A stretch of 64,000 nucleotides of DNA from Hyphomicrobiaceae bacterium (GTDB lineage Bacteria > Pseudomonadota > Alphaproteobacteria > Rhizobiales > Hyphomicrobiaceae), in the NCBI GenBank assembly GCA_022844275.1, contig JALHMB010000006.1:1-64000 (forward strand). Direction: 5' to 3'. The notes beneath the pieces are model-generated. The model made no database searches. It had not been told where the DNA came from and was given only the letters and a program-made list of their open reading frames with translations. Positions 32,697-43,299 of the stretch are shown in pieces; within the stretch, counting starts at the first letter, position 1; every line of letters begins with the position of its first letter. Position numbers and translations under genes: made by a program.

Positions 32697-33887
32697 CTAC
32701 CTGTCGATCTCGCCGAACACGATGTCAAACGAGCCGAGGATGGCCGAAACGTCCGCCAGGAGGTGCTTCTTGCCGAACGGATCGAGCGCCTGCAGGTGCG
32801 GGAAACCCGGCGCGCGGATCTTGCAGCGGTAGGGCTTGTTCGAGCCATCGGCCACGAGATAGACGCCGAATTCGCCCTTAGGCGCCTCGACGGCCGCGTA
32901 AACCTCGCCCGGGGGTACGTGGAAGCCCTCAGTGTAGAGCTTGAAGTGATGGATCAGCGCTTCCATGGAGCGCTTCATCTCGGCCCGCTTCGGCGGCACG
33001 ACCTTCTTGTCGTCCGACACGTGCGGCCCCTGGCCCTCGGCCGAGGCGAGCTTCTCGCAGCACTGCTTCATGATGCGCGCGGACTCGCGCATTTCGATCA
33101 TGCGCATCACGTAGCGATCGTAGCAATCGCCGTTCTTGCCGATCGGAATGTCGAACTCGAGCTCGGAATAGCACTCGTAGGGTTGGGCGCGGCGCAGGTC
33201 CCAGGCAACGCCCGTGCTGCGCAGCATCACGCCCGACATGCCCCAGGCAAAGGCATCCGCCATGCTGAACGTGCCGATGTCGACATTGCGCTGCTTGAAG
33301 ATGCGGTTATCCGTGAGCAAACCCTCGATGTCGTCACAGACCTTGAGGAAAGGATCGCACCAGGCGTGGATGTCGGCAATCAGCTCGGGCGGCAGGTCCT
33401 GATGGACACCGCCCATGCGGAAGTATTTCGCGTGCATGCGCGAGCCCGACGCGCGCTCATAGAAGACCATGAGCTTCTCGCGCTCCTCGAAGCCCCAGAG
33501 CGGGGGCGTCAGCGCGCCGACGTCCATGGCCTGCGTCGTGACATTCAGGAGATGGGAGAGGATGCGGCCGATCTCGGAATAGAGCACGCGGATGAGCTGG
33601 GCGCGCTTCGGGATCGCAAGTTCCAGGAGCTTCTCCGCCGCCATGCAGAAGGCGTGCTCCTGGTTCATGGGTGCGACGTAATCGAGGCGGTCGAAGTAGC
33701 CGATGGCCTGGAGGTAGGACTTCTGCTCGATCAGCTTCTCGGTGCCCCGATGGAGGAGACCGATATGCGGATCGACTCGCTCGACAACCTCGCCATCCAG
33801 CTCCAGTACCAGTCGGAGCACACCGTGCGCGGCGGGATGCTGCGGGCCGAAGTTGATGTTGAACGGGCGGATCTCGGTCTCGGGCAC
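32697..33887 (-). CDS. nuoD: NADH-quinone oxidoreductase subunit D (isolated copy)
   Basis: A 396-residue NuoD (49-kDa subunit), which forms the quinone site of complex I. Full-length landmarks are [15 protein letters not shown] (about 12-26) with the quinone-binding [60 protein letters not shown] and the C-terminal [19 protein letters not shown]. Translation starts at GTG 33887 with GAGGA upstream. No truncation is visible. The oddity is position: nuoC, nuoE or other complex-I genes are absent on both sides. It may be a second copy or the only nuoD separated from its operon. Confidence 0.96.
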   Translation of the reverse strand: MPETEIRPFNINFGPQHPAAHGVLRLVLELDGEVVERVDPHIGLLHRGTEKLIEQKSYLQAIGYFDRLDYVAPMNQEHAFCMAAEKLLELAIPKRAQLIRVLYSEIGRILSHLLNVTTQAMDVGALTPPLWGFEEREKLMVFYERASGSRMHAKYFRMGGVHQDLPPELIADIHAWCDPFLKVCDDIEGLLTDNRIFKQRNVDIGTFSMADAFAWGMSGVMLRSTGVAWDLRRAQPYECYSELEFDIPIGKNGDCYDRYVMRMIEMRESARIMKQCCEKLASAEGQGPHVSDDKKVVPPKRAEMKRSMEALIHHFKLYTEGFHVPPGEVYAAVEAPKGEFGVYLVADGSNKPYRCKIRAPGFPHLQALDPFGKKHLLADVSAILGSFDIVFGEIDR

Positions 33888-33982
33888 GGCGCGTGTCCTC
33901 TACGATGCTCTTGGCGCTCGATACCTCAGACCGGACCAATCTGGCAACGCGGCAATTGGCGGATCTGCCCAGCCAGAAACAG

Positions 33983-34009
33983 AAAAGCCGGGCACTGGAC
34001 CCGGCTTTT
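33983..34009 (-). terminator. Bidirectional-looking terminator after purC
   Basis: AAAAGCCGGG-(7)-CCCGGCTTTT is a perfect 10-bp stem with A/T ends on both sides. It lies 24 bp after the purC stop and 96 bp before the nuoD start, so it separates the two co-directional genes. Confidence 0.9.
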
Positions 34010-34032
34010 CGATTTCATCGGACAATCACCAG

Positions 34033-34821
34033 TCAATTGGGCTTCATGCCGTTGGTCGAGACGAGCACCGGGCCCGATCCCTTGGGCCGCGGGTTCTCTG
34101 TCAGCACACCGAGGCGCCGCGCGACTTCCTGATAAGCCTCGATCAGGCCGCCGAGATCCTGGCGGAAGCGGTCCTTGTCCATCTTGTCGCCGCTCGAGAC
34201 ATCCCAGAGACGGCAGCAGTCCGGGCTGATCTCGTCGGCCAGCACGATGCGCATATTGTCGTTCTGCTCCCAGAGGCGACCGAACTCGATCTTGAAGTCC
34301 ACGAGCCGGATGCCGATGCCGAGGAACAGGCCAACGAGGAAGTCGTTGATGCGCAGCGCCATCTGCATGACTTCATCGATCTCGGCGGGCGTGGCCCAGC
34401 CAAAGGCCGTGATGTGCTCCTCGGAGACCATGGGATCGTTCAGCTTGTCGTTCTTGTAATAGAACTCGACGATTGAGCGGGGCAGCGCGCTGCCCTCGTC
34501 GAGCCCGAGGCGCGTCGACAGCGAGCCCGCCGCCACATTGCGCACGACCACCTCGAGCGGGATGATCTCCACCTCGCGGATGAGCTGCTCGCGCATGTTG
34601 AGCCGCTTGATGAAGTGCGTCGGCACGCCGATCTCTCCGAGACGCTGGAAGATGTACTCGGAGATGCGGTTGTTAAGCACACCTTTGCCGTCGATCAACG
34701 CGTGCTTCTTGGCGTTGAATGCCGTGGCGTCATCCTTGAAATGCTGGATCAGGGTCCCGGGCTCCGGACCCTCGTAGAGCACCTTTGCCTTGCCCTCGTA
34801 GATGCGACGCCGCCTGTTCAT
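34033..34821 (-). CDS. purC: SAICAR synthetase (phosphoribosylaminoimidazole-succinocarboxamide synthase)
   Basis: A 262-residue PurC, which joins aspartate to CAIR in purine synthesis. Landmarks are [16 protein letters not shown], the [13 protein letters not shown]-binding part, [29 protein letters not shown] and [10 protein letters not shown], with [12 protein letters not shown]. The second of two nearby ATGs (34821) was chosen because GAAGGA then lies 9 bases upstream, whereas the first ATG (34827) is only 3 bases from it. A clear terminator follows. The usual downstream purS/purQ are not here. Confidence 0.97.
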   Translation of the reverse strand: MNRRRRIYEGKAKVLYEGPEPGTLIQHFKDDATAFNAKKHALIDGKGVLNNRISEYIFQRLGEIGVPTHFIKRLNMREQLIREVEIIPLEVVVRNVAAGSLSTRLGLDEGSALPRSIVEFYYKNDKLNDPMVSEEHITAFGWATPAEIDEVMQMALRINDFLVGLFLGIGIRLVDFKIEFGRLWEQNDNMRIVLADEISPDCCRLWDVSSGDKMDKDRFRQDLGGLIEAYQEVARRLGVLTENPRPKGSGPVLVSTNGMKPN

Positions 34822-35162
34822 TTTCATCAGTCCTTCGTGGTATCGCCTCAGTGTCCCGGGTCTTCGGCAGCGGTGCCGCTGCACTGCCAAATGCCCAAGC
34901 CAGTGTGCCTGGCTCGGCTTGGCCTGCGCAATGCGCCGCAGCCTCTTTCGCTCATGTCAGCCCGTAGCCCGGACAGTATCCGAACCGCCCAGCGGAAACA
35001 ACGACGACCCCGGGCCGCCCACAGTGTACGACGTTCACAAAGGCTACATGGTTGATTTGGTCGGGCGGCTCACGATATTCCTGCTACCAGCAACGCGCGC
35101 GTCGGGGTACACGCCGCCAAGCCGGCCCGCCGCGACTATTCCGACTTCAACTGGAGATCTTC
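34822..35162. other. Divergent purC / DUF1476 intergenic region
   Basis: 341 bp holding both promoters. A possible right-facing promoter is TTGATT (35052-35057), a 16-base spacer and GATATT (35074-35079), about 80 bp before the DUF1476 start. No purine riboswitch-like fold or gene was recognised. Confidence 0.4.
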
Positions 35163-35489
35163 ATGACGACGTTCGATGAACGGGAAAAGGCGTTCGAGAA
35201 GAGATTCGCGCTGGATCAGGATCTCAAGTTCAGGTCTGAGTCTCGGCGCAATAAAATGATAGCAGAATGGGCCGCTGAGAAGCTCGGCCTAAGCGGGACC
35301 GCCGTCGAAGATTATATCAAAGCTGTCAGAAAAGCCGATCTTCAGGAGAAGGGCGACGAAGACGTCTTCCGGAAGATCCGCGGAGACTTCGATGCGAAGG
35401 GCATCTCGGTAAGCGATACCGAGATCCGCGACGCCATGTTCAAGTTCCTCGGACAGGCTGTGGACCAGATCCAGAAGGAAACGAAGTAA
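35163..35489 (+). CDS. F1-ATPase zeta-subunit inhibitor (DUF1476)
   Basis: A 108-residue all-helical protein of the DUF1476 family. In Paracoccus and relatives the family member is the zeta subunit that binds F1-ATPase and blocks ATP hydrolysis. The N-terminal inhibitory stretch MTTFDEREKAFEKRFALDQD and the following FRSESRRNKMIAEWAAEKLGL are clearly conserved. The four-helix body ends MFKFLGQAVDQIQKETK. GGAG precedes ATG 35163. It is a single gene. The family is essentially confined to alphaproteobacteria, which supports the lineage call. How strongly it inhibits varies between species. Confidence 0.93.
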   Translation: MTTFDEREKAFEKRFALDQDLKFRSESRRNKMIAEWAAEKLGLSGTAVEDYIKAVRKADLQEKGDEDVFRKIRGDFDAKGISVSDTEIRDAMFKFLGQAVDQIQKETK

Positions 35490-35564
35490 GCCATAGCCTG
35501 TTGCGTTGCAGGCGCACCTCGCCACATCCTACTGACCGGCCGGCGCTGTCGTCGGGCGGCTTTT

Positions 35565-37024
<1,460 letters not shown>

Positions 37025-37942
37025 ATGGATCTCTTCTCCGACATTCTAACCCGGGTCACCCTCCCCATCATCACGCTCGTCGCGCTCGGCTGGGTGCTCC
37101 AGGGGCGCCTGAAGCTCGACGTGCCGACGCTCAACCGGATCCAGGTCTACGTCGTCATGCCGGCGTTCCTGATCCACTTTCTTTCGTCGGGTAAGCAGCC
37201 GCTCTCGGTCGTCTGGCCAGTCGTCTACTTCGGCCTCGTCCAGTTCCTCATTCTCATTCCGCTCGGCTGGCTGCTGGTGATCCTCTTCCGCCAGCGCGCA
37301 TCGCTTGGCCCCGTCATGGGCCTTGGCACTGCCTACGCCAATGTCGGCTTCTTCGGCATTCCGGTGACCCAGCTAGCCTTCGGCTCCGAATACCTCATCT
37401 ATCAGTCGGTGCTAACGGCGCTCATGGCCGTGCTCGTCTGCACGCTCGGTGTCGCGCTGATGGCACCGGCGGGCGGCAGCAAGCTCGCCAAGTTCAAGAC
37501 GGTCTTCGAAACACCGCTCATACCATCGGTCGTCATCGGACTTGCGCTGCGCGGCTTCCAGATCGAGCTGCCGACCGTCGTCTCGCAGCCCATGCAGTTC
37601 CTCGGCTCGATCTTCACGCCGCTCGCGCTCTACACGCTCGGCGCACAGATCGCGGCGGCGAAATCCATCCGTCTGGAGTTCATCCCGCAGACACTGATCG
37701 TCTTTCTCAAGTTCATCGCGGCGCCGGTCATCACGTGGTTCATCTGCCAGGCCATGGGATTGCCGCGCGATGTCCAGGATGTGATCGTGGTCGCCGCCGC
37801 CACACCCGTCGGCGTGCTGATCGCGATCTTCGCAGCCGAGTACAAGCGCGAGAGCGAGTTCATCTCGACCGCCGTCGTCGTCACGACCGCACTCTCACCG
37901 ATCTTCGTGACGGGTTGGATTATTGCCACACGCCTGTTCTGA
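37025..37942 (+). CDS. AEC-family (auxin efflux carrier-like) transporter
   Basis: A 305-residue integral membrane protein with about ten hydrophobic segments in two inverted halves, as in the AEC family. Each half has a broken helix: YVVMPAFLIHFLSS and AYANVGFFGIPVTQLAFG in the first, and AAATPVGVLIAIFAAEY in the second. Bacterial members move malate, malonate or other organic acids. The gene stands alone and is divergent from ccrM, so the substrate is open. Confidence 0.87.
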   Translation: MDLFSDILTRVTLPIITLVALGWVLQGRLKLDVPTLNRIQVYVVMPAFLIHFLSSGKQPLSVVWPVVYFGLVQFLILIPLGWLLVILFRQRASLGPVMGLGTAYANVGFFGIPVTQLAFGSEYLIYQSVLTALMAVLVCTLGVALMAPAGGSKLAKFKTVFETPLIPSVVIGLALRGFQIELPTVVSQPMQFLGSIFTPLALYTLGAQIAAAKSIRLEFIPQTLIVFLKFIAAPVITWFICQAMGLPRDVQDVIVVAAATPVGVLIAIFAAEYKRESEFISTAVVVTTALSPIFVTGWIIATRLF

Positions 37943-38037
37943 CATGGCGGGTGGCGCTGCTCTGACCCGTTGACTTTGACAGAGTCTCGGCGCTGAAGTC
38001 CCGCCCCGCCGACCAGATCCAGCGCCGAGTGCACCCC

Positions 38038-38619
38038 ATGAGCGAACCGAAATCACCCGACGCGCCACCCGAGACCCCTTATGTGCAGCCGGAATCACAG
38101 AGGATCATCGCCGCCCTCATCTTCGGCTCACGCTGGCTACAGCTCCCGCTCTATGTGGGGCTGATCTTCGCGCAGGGGATCTATGTCGTCGTCTTCCTGA
38201 AGGAGCTGTGGCACCTCATGACGCACGCCGGCTCGTTCGGCGAACAGCAGATCATGCTCGGCGTGCTCGCGCTCATAGATGTGGTGATGATCTCGAACCT
38301 GCTCGTGATGGTGATCGTCGGCGGCTATGAGACCTTCGTCTCCCGGCTCAGACTAGAAGGGCATCCCGACCAGCCCGAATGGCTCGATCACGTGAATGCC
38401 AGCGTGCTCAAGATCAAGCTCGCCATGGCCATCGTCGGCATCTCGTCCATCCACCTCCTGAAGACGTTCATCGAGGCGCGCAGCATCGGCTTGCCCGGCG
38501 CCACGGTGACGGCCGACGGCGTGCTTTGGCAGACGATCATCCATGTCGTCTTCATCCTGTCGGCCATCGGCATCGCCTGGGTCGACAAACTCGGACTCTC
38601 ATCCCATCCGGGGCATTGA
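38038..38619 (+). CDS. UPF0114 (YqhA) family membrane protein
   Basis: A 193-residue membrane protein with four predicted helices (about residues 30-55, 70-100, 125-150 and 165-185). The segment DVVMISNLLVMVIVGGYETFVSRL and the helix KIKLAMAIVGISSIHLLKTFIE are characteristic of UPF0114/YqhA. ATG 38038 was chosen over the GTG at 38029. It converges with the M81 gene; a half-size palindromic repeat lies in the 42-bp gap. Function unknown. Confidence 0.88.
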   Translation: MSEPKSPDAPPETPYVQPESQRIIAALIFGSRWLQLPLYVGLIFAQGIYVVVFLKELWHLMTHAGSFGEQQIMLGVLALIDVVMISNLLVMVIVGGYETFVSRLRLEGHPDQPEWLDHVNASVLKIKLAMAIVGISSIHLLKTFIEARSIGLPGATVTADGVLWQTIIHVVFILSAIGIAWVDKLGLSSHPGH

Positions 38620-38626
38620 CGTACTT

Positions 38627-38657
38627 CCCCTTCTCCCGGTGCTTACGGGGAGAGGGG
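38627..38657. repeat. Half-size copy of the palindromic intergenic repeat
   Basis: CCCCTTCTCCC-GGTGCTTAC-GGGGAGAGGGG shares the left-half hairpin of the element at 23170-23286, including the TGCTTACGGGGAGA core. It sits between two convergent genes and probably ends both transcripts. Confidence 0.65.
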
Positions 38658-38661
38658 ATGA

Positions 38662-40149
38662 TTAGCTGAGATCCAACGGGAAAATAGGTCGCGGCACGCG
38701 TGAGAACGGCAGCTTCGTCAGGTCGTTCGACATGACGCCGCCGCCCTCGTCCACGATGATCACCTCGGAGGCGATCGGCGCGTAGGCGGCACGGAAATGC
38801 TGTGAGGACTTCACGGCGAGGTACGCCCGCTCGCTCGGCTCGATACCGCCGGCGCGGAAGAAGTTGCGGTCATAGTTCTGGAAGCGGCGCGAGTTGATCA
38901 CCACTTCGACGCCACCGATCTTGAAAGTCGCCGTCGGCCCCATGGCCACACCAACACCGCGCAGCATCGGCCCCTCGATGATGAAGTTCCCATCGCTCAG
39001 GTGCGTGACCGTGCCCGTTGCCTCGATCGGCTGGCTGAAGCGCTCATCGATCTTGCCGCCGAGCTTCAACGTGATGGTCGCGCCGACGCCGGCCTTGTGG
39101 CACGCCGCGGCTGCCGCCGGATCGTAGAAAGCCGCCATGGCGGCATTCTCTAGGCCCGCATCGATCATGCCGCGCAGAAGCCCCGTCGACTCGCCGTATC
39201 CGCCGCCGCCAGGATTGTCGGCAGCATCCGAGAGCACGGCCGGCTTGCCGACGCTGGCCACAGCCTTCGCCCGCGCCAACGCGTCCGCCACCGTGAAATA
39301 CTTGACGGTACGGAAGTCGCGGGTCTCCCAGATATAGTCCGCGAGGCTTTCGACATAGGCCTGGAAGCGCGGATTGCTGCCATCGCCGACGATCACCGCC
39401 GTCGGCCCCACCTCCGGAATATCCGCCCAGGCAAAGCCGGCATTGATGGATGCCGACAGAACGCCTTTGTCCTCCGCCCGGATCTTCGCACAACGATCGA
39501 GCAGCTCGGTCATGGGACCAGGGCTCGTCGTCCGGCCATGATCGGCACCGTCGATCATCGGACGACGCGCGAGATAGATCTTCGGCTTCACCTCACCATC
39601 AAGCGCACGCTTCACAATCTCCACGGCCTCGGCGGCAATGTCGTACATGTCGATGTGAGGATACGTGCGATAGCTGACCAGGACATCAGCGTATTGCGCC
39701 ATGGCCTTCGTCACATTTGCATGCAGATCGAGCGTTGCCGCGATGATCACGCCCGGACCAACCTTGGCACGAAGACGCTCAAGCAACGTACCCTCGCCGT
39801 CGTCCGTGTGCTCGGCGACCATGGCGCCGTGGAGATTGAGCAGGATGGCATCGAGCTTGCCCGCCTTCTCGATGTCACCGAGGATGGTGCCGACGATGGT
39901 TTCGTAGCAATCCCGGGTGAGTTTGCCGGAAGGCGTCGCGTCGGCCGCGAGCGAGAGCACCGGCTCCCAGCCATGCTTCGCGCAACCATCCAGGAAGGCC
40001 GCAATCTCCGTGTTCGTCCCCTTGAAGTACGGAACGATGGCCTCGCCCACTTTGAAACCGCGCGCCTCGTAGGACTGCATGGTCGTTGGTTGGATCGAGA
40101 ACGTGTTGGTCTCGTGCTTGAATCCGGCAATCAACACGCGCTGCGTCAT
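38662..40149 (-). CDS. M81 family metallopeptidase (MlrC-like)
   Basis: A 495-residue MlrC homologue. MlrC hydrolyses the linear tetrapeptide of microcystin, but most relatives act on unknown peptides or amides. The N-terminal domain has IAGFKHETNTFS (zinc-binding His/Glu region) and LNLHGAMVAEHTDDGEG, followed by ATLDLHANVTKAM with a second metal His. The glycine-rich NPGGGGYGESTGLLRGMID and the C-terminal RRFQNYDRNFFRAGGIEP stretch mark the MlrC C-terminal domain. ATG 40149 has a GGAGAT Shine-Dalgarno. It is divergent from the aldo/keto reductase gene. No microcystin context is implied. Confidence 0.88.
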   Translation of the reverse strand: MTQRVLIAGFKHETNTFSIQPTTMQSYEARGFKVGEAIVPYFKGTNTEIAAFLDGCAKHGWEPVLSLAADATPSGKLTRDCYETIVGTILGDIEKAGKLDAILLNLHGAMVAEHTDDGEGTLLERLRAKVGPGVIIAATLDLHANVTKAMAQYADVLVSYRTYPHIDMYDIAAEAVEIVKRALDGEVKPKIYLARRPMIDGADHGRTTSPGPMTELLDRCAKIRAEDKGVLSASINAGFAWADIPEVGPTAVIVGDGSNPRFQAYVESLADYIWETRDFRTVKYFTVADALARAKAVASVGKPAVLSDAADNPGGGGYGESTGLLRGMIDAGLENAAMAAFYDPAAAAACHKAGVGATITLKLGGKIDERFSQPIEATGTVTHLSDGNFIIEGPMLRGVGVAMGPTATFKIGGVEVVINSRRFQNYDRNFFRAGGIEPSERAYLAVKSSQHFRAAYAPIASEVIIVDEGGGVMSNDLTKLPFSRVPRPIFPLDLS

Positions 40150-40275
40150 CGAGGATCTCCCAACCTTCGGCCATGATGTGCCCTGCGGATGCATGGTCCC
40201 ATGAAAAATGCAATGGTGTCACGCGGCGCGAGGACGCGGAAATTCGAACAACCAACAAACCGGCTGGAGGCGCTC

Positions 40276-41109
40276 ATGCGACAGGTCACACTCAGAACCG
40301 GCGAGACAATCCCGCAGCTCGGCCTCGGCACGTGGCACATGGGCGAGCAGCGCGCCAATCGCGCCGCGGAAGCCGATGCGCTCAAGCTCGGCCTCGACCT
40401 CGGCATGACACTCATTGATACGGCCGAGATGTACGGCGAGGGCGGCGCCGAGGAAGTCGTGGCGGAGGCCGTCAAGGGCCGCCGCGACGAGACATTCATC
40501 GTCTCGAAGGTCTACCCGCACAATGCCTCGCGCACGGGCGCGATCGCCGCGTGTGAGCGCAGCCTCAAGCGGCTCAAGACGGACCGCATCGACCTCTACC
40601 TGCTGCACTGGCGCGGCTCATATCCGCTCGCGGAGACGGTCGGCGCCTTCGAGCGGCTGAAGGCCGACGGCAAGATCCGCCACTGGGGCGTCTCGAACTT
40701 CGATACCGATGACCTCGACGAGCTGGCCGGCGTTCCGAACGGCCGGAACTGCATCTCGAACCAAGTGCTCTATCACCTCGGCTCGCGCGGCATCGACTTC
40801 GATCTCATCGAGCAGTGCGCCGACGAGAAGATCGTGGTCATGGCCTATTCGCCGCTCGGGCAGGGCCGCATTCTGCGCAATGCCGCGCTCGCGAAGGTCG
40901 CGGGACGTCACGGCGTGAGCCCTGCGGCGATCGCGCTCGCCTGGACCATGCGTCATCCGCACGTCGTCGCAATACCAAAGGCCTCACGGGCCGAGCACGT
41001 GCGCGAAAACCTCGTCGCGGCCGACTTGGTGCTGACGGCCGCCGATCTTGCCGATCTCGATGCGGCTTTCCCGCCGCCCAAGCGCTCGACCCCGCTCGGG
41101 ATGCTGTAG
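40276..41109 (+). CDS. Aldo/keto reductase
   Basis: A 277-residue TIM-barrel NADPH-dependent reductase. The catalytic tetrad is D48, Y53, K78 and H111 (DTAEMYG, VSKVYP, LLHWRG). The cofactor-binding C-terminal part has IPKASRAEHVRENLVA. The GLGTWHMGE start is typical of the AKR5/YeaE-like group. GGAGG 6 bases before ATG 40276 decides the start; the frame opens 29 codons earlier. The MBL-fold gene follows after 77 bp. Substrate unknown (methylglyoxal and other aldehydes are common in relatives). Confidence 0.92.
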   Translation: MRQVTLRTGETIPQLGLGTWHMGEQRANRAAEADALKLGLDLGMTLIDTAEMYGEGGAEEVVAEAVKGRRDETFIVSKVYPHNASRTGAIAACERSLKRLKTDRIDLYLLHWRGSYPLAETVGAFERLKADGKIRHWGVSNFDTDDLDELAGVPNGRNCISNQVLYHLGSRGIDFDLIEQCADEKIVVMAYSPLGQGRILRNAALAKVAGRHGVSPAAIALAWTMRHPHVVAIPKASRAEHVRENLVAADLVLTAADLADLDAAFPPPKRSTPLGML

Positions 41110-41186
41110 CGCCAAGCGGAACAGGCTGGACGCATTGGCGGTTTCAGCTATGCAGGAGTTGGAGCCCGCGACACGAAGGAGAATGC

Positions 41187-41849
41187 ATGAGCGCCGCCCC
41201 CGAAGATCGCCTCAAGGCCGCCATCGTCCATGTGACGCCCTTCGAGCAGAACTGCTCGCTCGTCTGGGACGAGGCGACGAAGCGCGGTGCAGTCATCGAT
41301 CCGGGCGGAGATGTCGAGCGCATCGAGCAGGCCATCGCGCAGGTCGGGCTCACCGTCGAGAAGATCGTGTTGACGCACGGCCATCTCGATCATGTCGGTG
41401 GTGCTGTGGAGCTGAAAGCAAAGCTCGGCGTCCAGATCGAGGGACCGCACATTGCCGACAAGTTCCTCATGGACGGCGTCGAGGATCAGGCAGCACGCTA
41501 CGGTCTCTCCGGACTTCGCAATGCCACCTCCGACCGCTGGATGGAGGAAGGGCAGACTCTCACCATCGGCGGCCACGACTTCGAGATCTTCCACTGCCCC
41601 GGCCACTCGCCGGGCTCGCTCGTGTACGTGAACCGGCCGAACCGCTTCGCGCTCGTCGGCGACGTGATCTTCCGCGGCTCGATCGGGCGTACAGACTTCC
41701 CCTACGGCGACCACGACGCGCTGATCAGCTCGATAAGGACCAAGCTCTTCCCACTCGGTGACGAGATCGCCTTCATCTGCGGCCACGGCCCGATGGGCCA
41801 GTTCGGCATGGAGCGGCAGAGCAATCCTTTCCTGGTCGAGAAGTCATAA
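41187..41849 (+). CDS. MBL-fold metallo-hydrolase (GloB-like)
   Basis: A 220-residue metallo-beta-lactamase-fold hydrolase. The binuclear metal site is visible as THGHLDH (63-69), HCPGHSPGS, GDVIFRGSIGRTDF and CGHGP. The short form without the glyoxalase II C-terminal domain is like YcbL-type enzymes. GAAGGAG precedes ATG 41187. Together with the upstream aldo/keto reductase it might serve methylglyoxal or thioester detoxification, which is inference only. Confidence 0.92.
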   Translation: MSAAPEDRLKAAIVHVTPFEQNCSLVWDEATKRGAVIDPGGDVERIEQAIAQVGLTVEKIVLTHGHLDHVGGAVELKAKLGVQIEGPHIADKFLMDGVEDQAARYGLSGLRNATSDRWMEEGQTLTIGGHDFEIFHCPGHSPGSLVYVNRPNRFALVGDVIFRGSIGRTDFPYGDHDALISSIRTKLFPLGDEIAFICGHGPMGQFGMERQSNPFLVEKS

Positions 41850-41883
41850 AAGACGGGGGTTCCGGGGGTGTCCCGGGCGGGGG

Positions 41884-41917
41884 GTGGGCCTGCGGCCCAC
41901 TCGCGCCGGAGGCGCGA
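41884..41917. repeat. GC-rich palindrome pair (copy 2), probable terminator
   Basis: Two back-to-back perfect hairpins, GTGGGCC-TGC-GGCCCAC (41884-41900) and TCGCGCC-GGA-GGCGCGA (41901-41917), preceded by a G-rich tract. The second hairpin is the same unit as at 20011-20062. It separates the MBL and acyl-CoA dehydrogenase genes. Confidence 0.62.
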
Positions 41918-41971
41918 ACGCGCTATGCCTTCCTGCTAACGATCAGGAAACGCACCTCACGAGGTTGCCCC

Positions 41972-43123
41972 ATGAATTTCGCCCTGACTGAAGAGCAGCA
42001 GGCCATCCAGGAAACGGCGCTGGCCTTTGCCCGCGAGCGGATCGCGCCGGATGCCGCCCAATGGGACGAGACCTCGCACTTTCCCGTCGACGTGATCCGC
42101 GAGTCCGCGGCGCTCGGCATGGCCGCAATCTACGTCCCAGAGGATAAGGGCGGCACCGGCCTCTCGCGCCTCGATGGCGCACTGATCATGGAGGCGCTCG
42201 CCACGGGCTGCCCCGCCATCTCGGCCTATATCTCCATTCACAACATGGTCGCGTGGATGATCTCGAAGGCCAGCACGCCCGAGCAGATCGAACGCTGGAT
42301 GCCGAAGCTCGCATCGATGGAATGGCTCGCGAGCTATTGCCTGACGGAGCCCGGCGCCGGCTCCGACGCTGCAGCCCTGCAGACGCGCGCGGAGAAGTCC
42401 GGCGACCATTACATTCTGAACGGCACGAAGCAGTTCATCTCCGGCGCCGGCGCGACCGACTTCTATTTCGTCTTCGCGCGTACGGGCGACGGCAGCTCGA
42501 ACGGCGTCTCGGCGTTTGTGATACTGAAGGATACGCCCGGCCTCTCCTTCGGCGCCAACGAGCGCAAGATGGGCTGGAATGCGCAGCCGACCGCACAGGT
42601 CATCATGGAGAATGTGAAAGTGCCGGCGGCGAACCTCGTCGGCGGCGTCGAGGGGCAGGGCTTCCGGCTCGCCATGTCCGGCCTCGATGGCGGACGTATC
42701 AACATTGGCGCCTGCTCGCTCGGTGCGGCCTGGACGGCGCTCGATAAGGCCAAGGCGTACGTCTTCGAGCGGCGCGCCTTCGGCAAGCACATCGGCGAGT
42801 TCCAGGCCCTCCAGTTCAAAATCGCCGACATGGCGACCGATCTTGAAGCGGCGCGCCTGATGATCTACCGCGCTGCGAACTCGCTCGACCGCGCCGATCC
42901 GCAGGCATCCATGCATTCAGCCATGGCCAAGCGCTATGCGACCGACCTCGGCTTCAAAGTGTGCAACGAAGCCCTCCAGCTCCACGGCGGCTATGGCTAT
43001 CTGAAGGACTACGGTCTCGAGAAACTTGTGCGCGATCTGCGTGTTCACCAGATCCTGGAAGGAACGAACGAGATCATGCGTGTCGTCATTTCGCGAAAAA
43101 TCCTGGGCGGCAACCGCGCGTAA
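41972..43123 (+). CDS. Acyl-CoA dehydrogenase (isobutyryl-CoA-type)
   Basis: A 383-residue FAD enzyme. It shows the N-terminal helical domain, the FAD-binding YCLTEPGAGSDAAAL and GTKQFISGAGATDFYF, a middle beta domain, and the C-terminal ALQLHGGYGYLKDYGLEKLVRDLRVHQILEGTNEIMR with the catalytic Glu region. The WNAQPTAQV and RAFGKHIGEFQALQFKIADM stretches look most like ACAD8/isobutyryl-CoA dehydrogenase of valine breakdown. No partner genes for valine catabolism are adjacent, so the exact chain preference is tentative. It is a homotetramer in the family, cytosolic, passing electrons to ETF. Confidence 0.93.
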   Translation: MNFALTEEQQAIQETALAFARERIAPDAAQWDETSHFPVDVIRESAALGMAAIYVPEDKGGTGLSRLDGALIMEALATGCPAISAYISIHNMVAWMISKASTPEQIERWMPKLASMEWLASYCLTEPGAGSDAAALQTRAEKSGDHYILNGTKQFISGAGATDFYFVFARTGDGSSNGVSAFVILKDTPGLSFGANERKMGWNAQPTAQVIMENVKVPAANLVGGVEGQGFRLAMSGLDGGRINIGACSLGAAWTALDKAKAYVFERRAFGKHIGEFQALQFKIADMATDLEAARLMIYRAANSLDRADPQASMHSAMAKRYATDLGFKVCNEALQLHGGYGYLKDYGLEKLVRDLRVHQILEGTNEIMRVVISRKILGGNRA

Positions 43124-43299
43124 AGACCCGCAATCGGCGATGTGGCATTCGTGCTGATTGCGTATTTGTTTTGCATTCAGCCCGCGTCCGCGGCTTGCGC
43201 GTGCTGATCTCCCCTGTCATCTTTAGATCAATTCCAGGACTTACACCGACGCCACGAGCTCGGCAGAGTCCCGATGTGCCGCGAACCCGGAGGCCGAAA

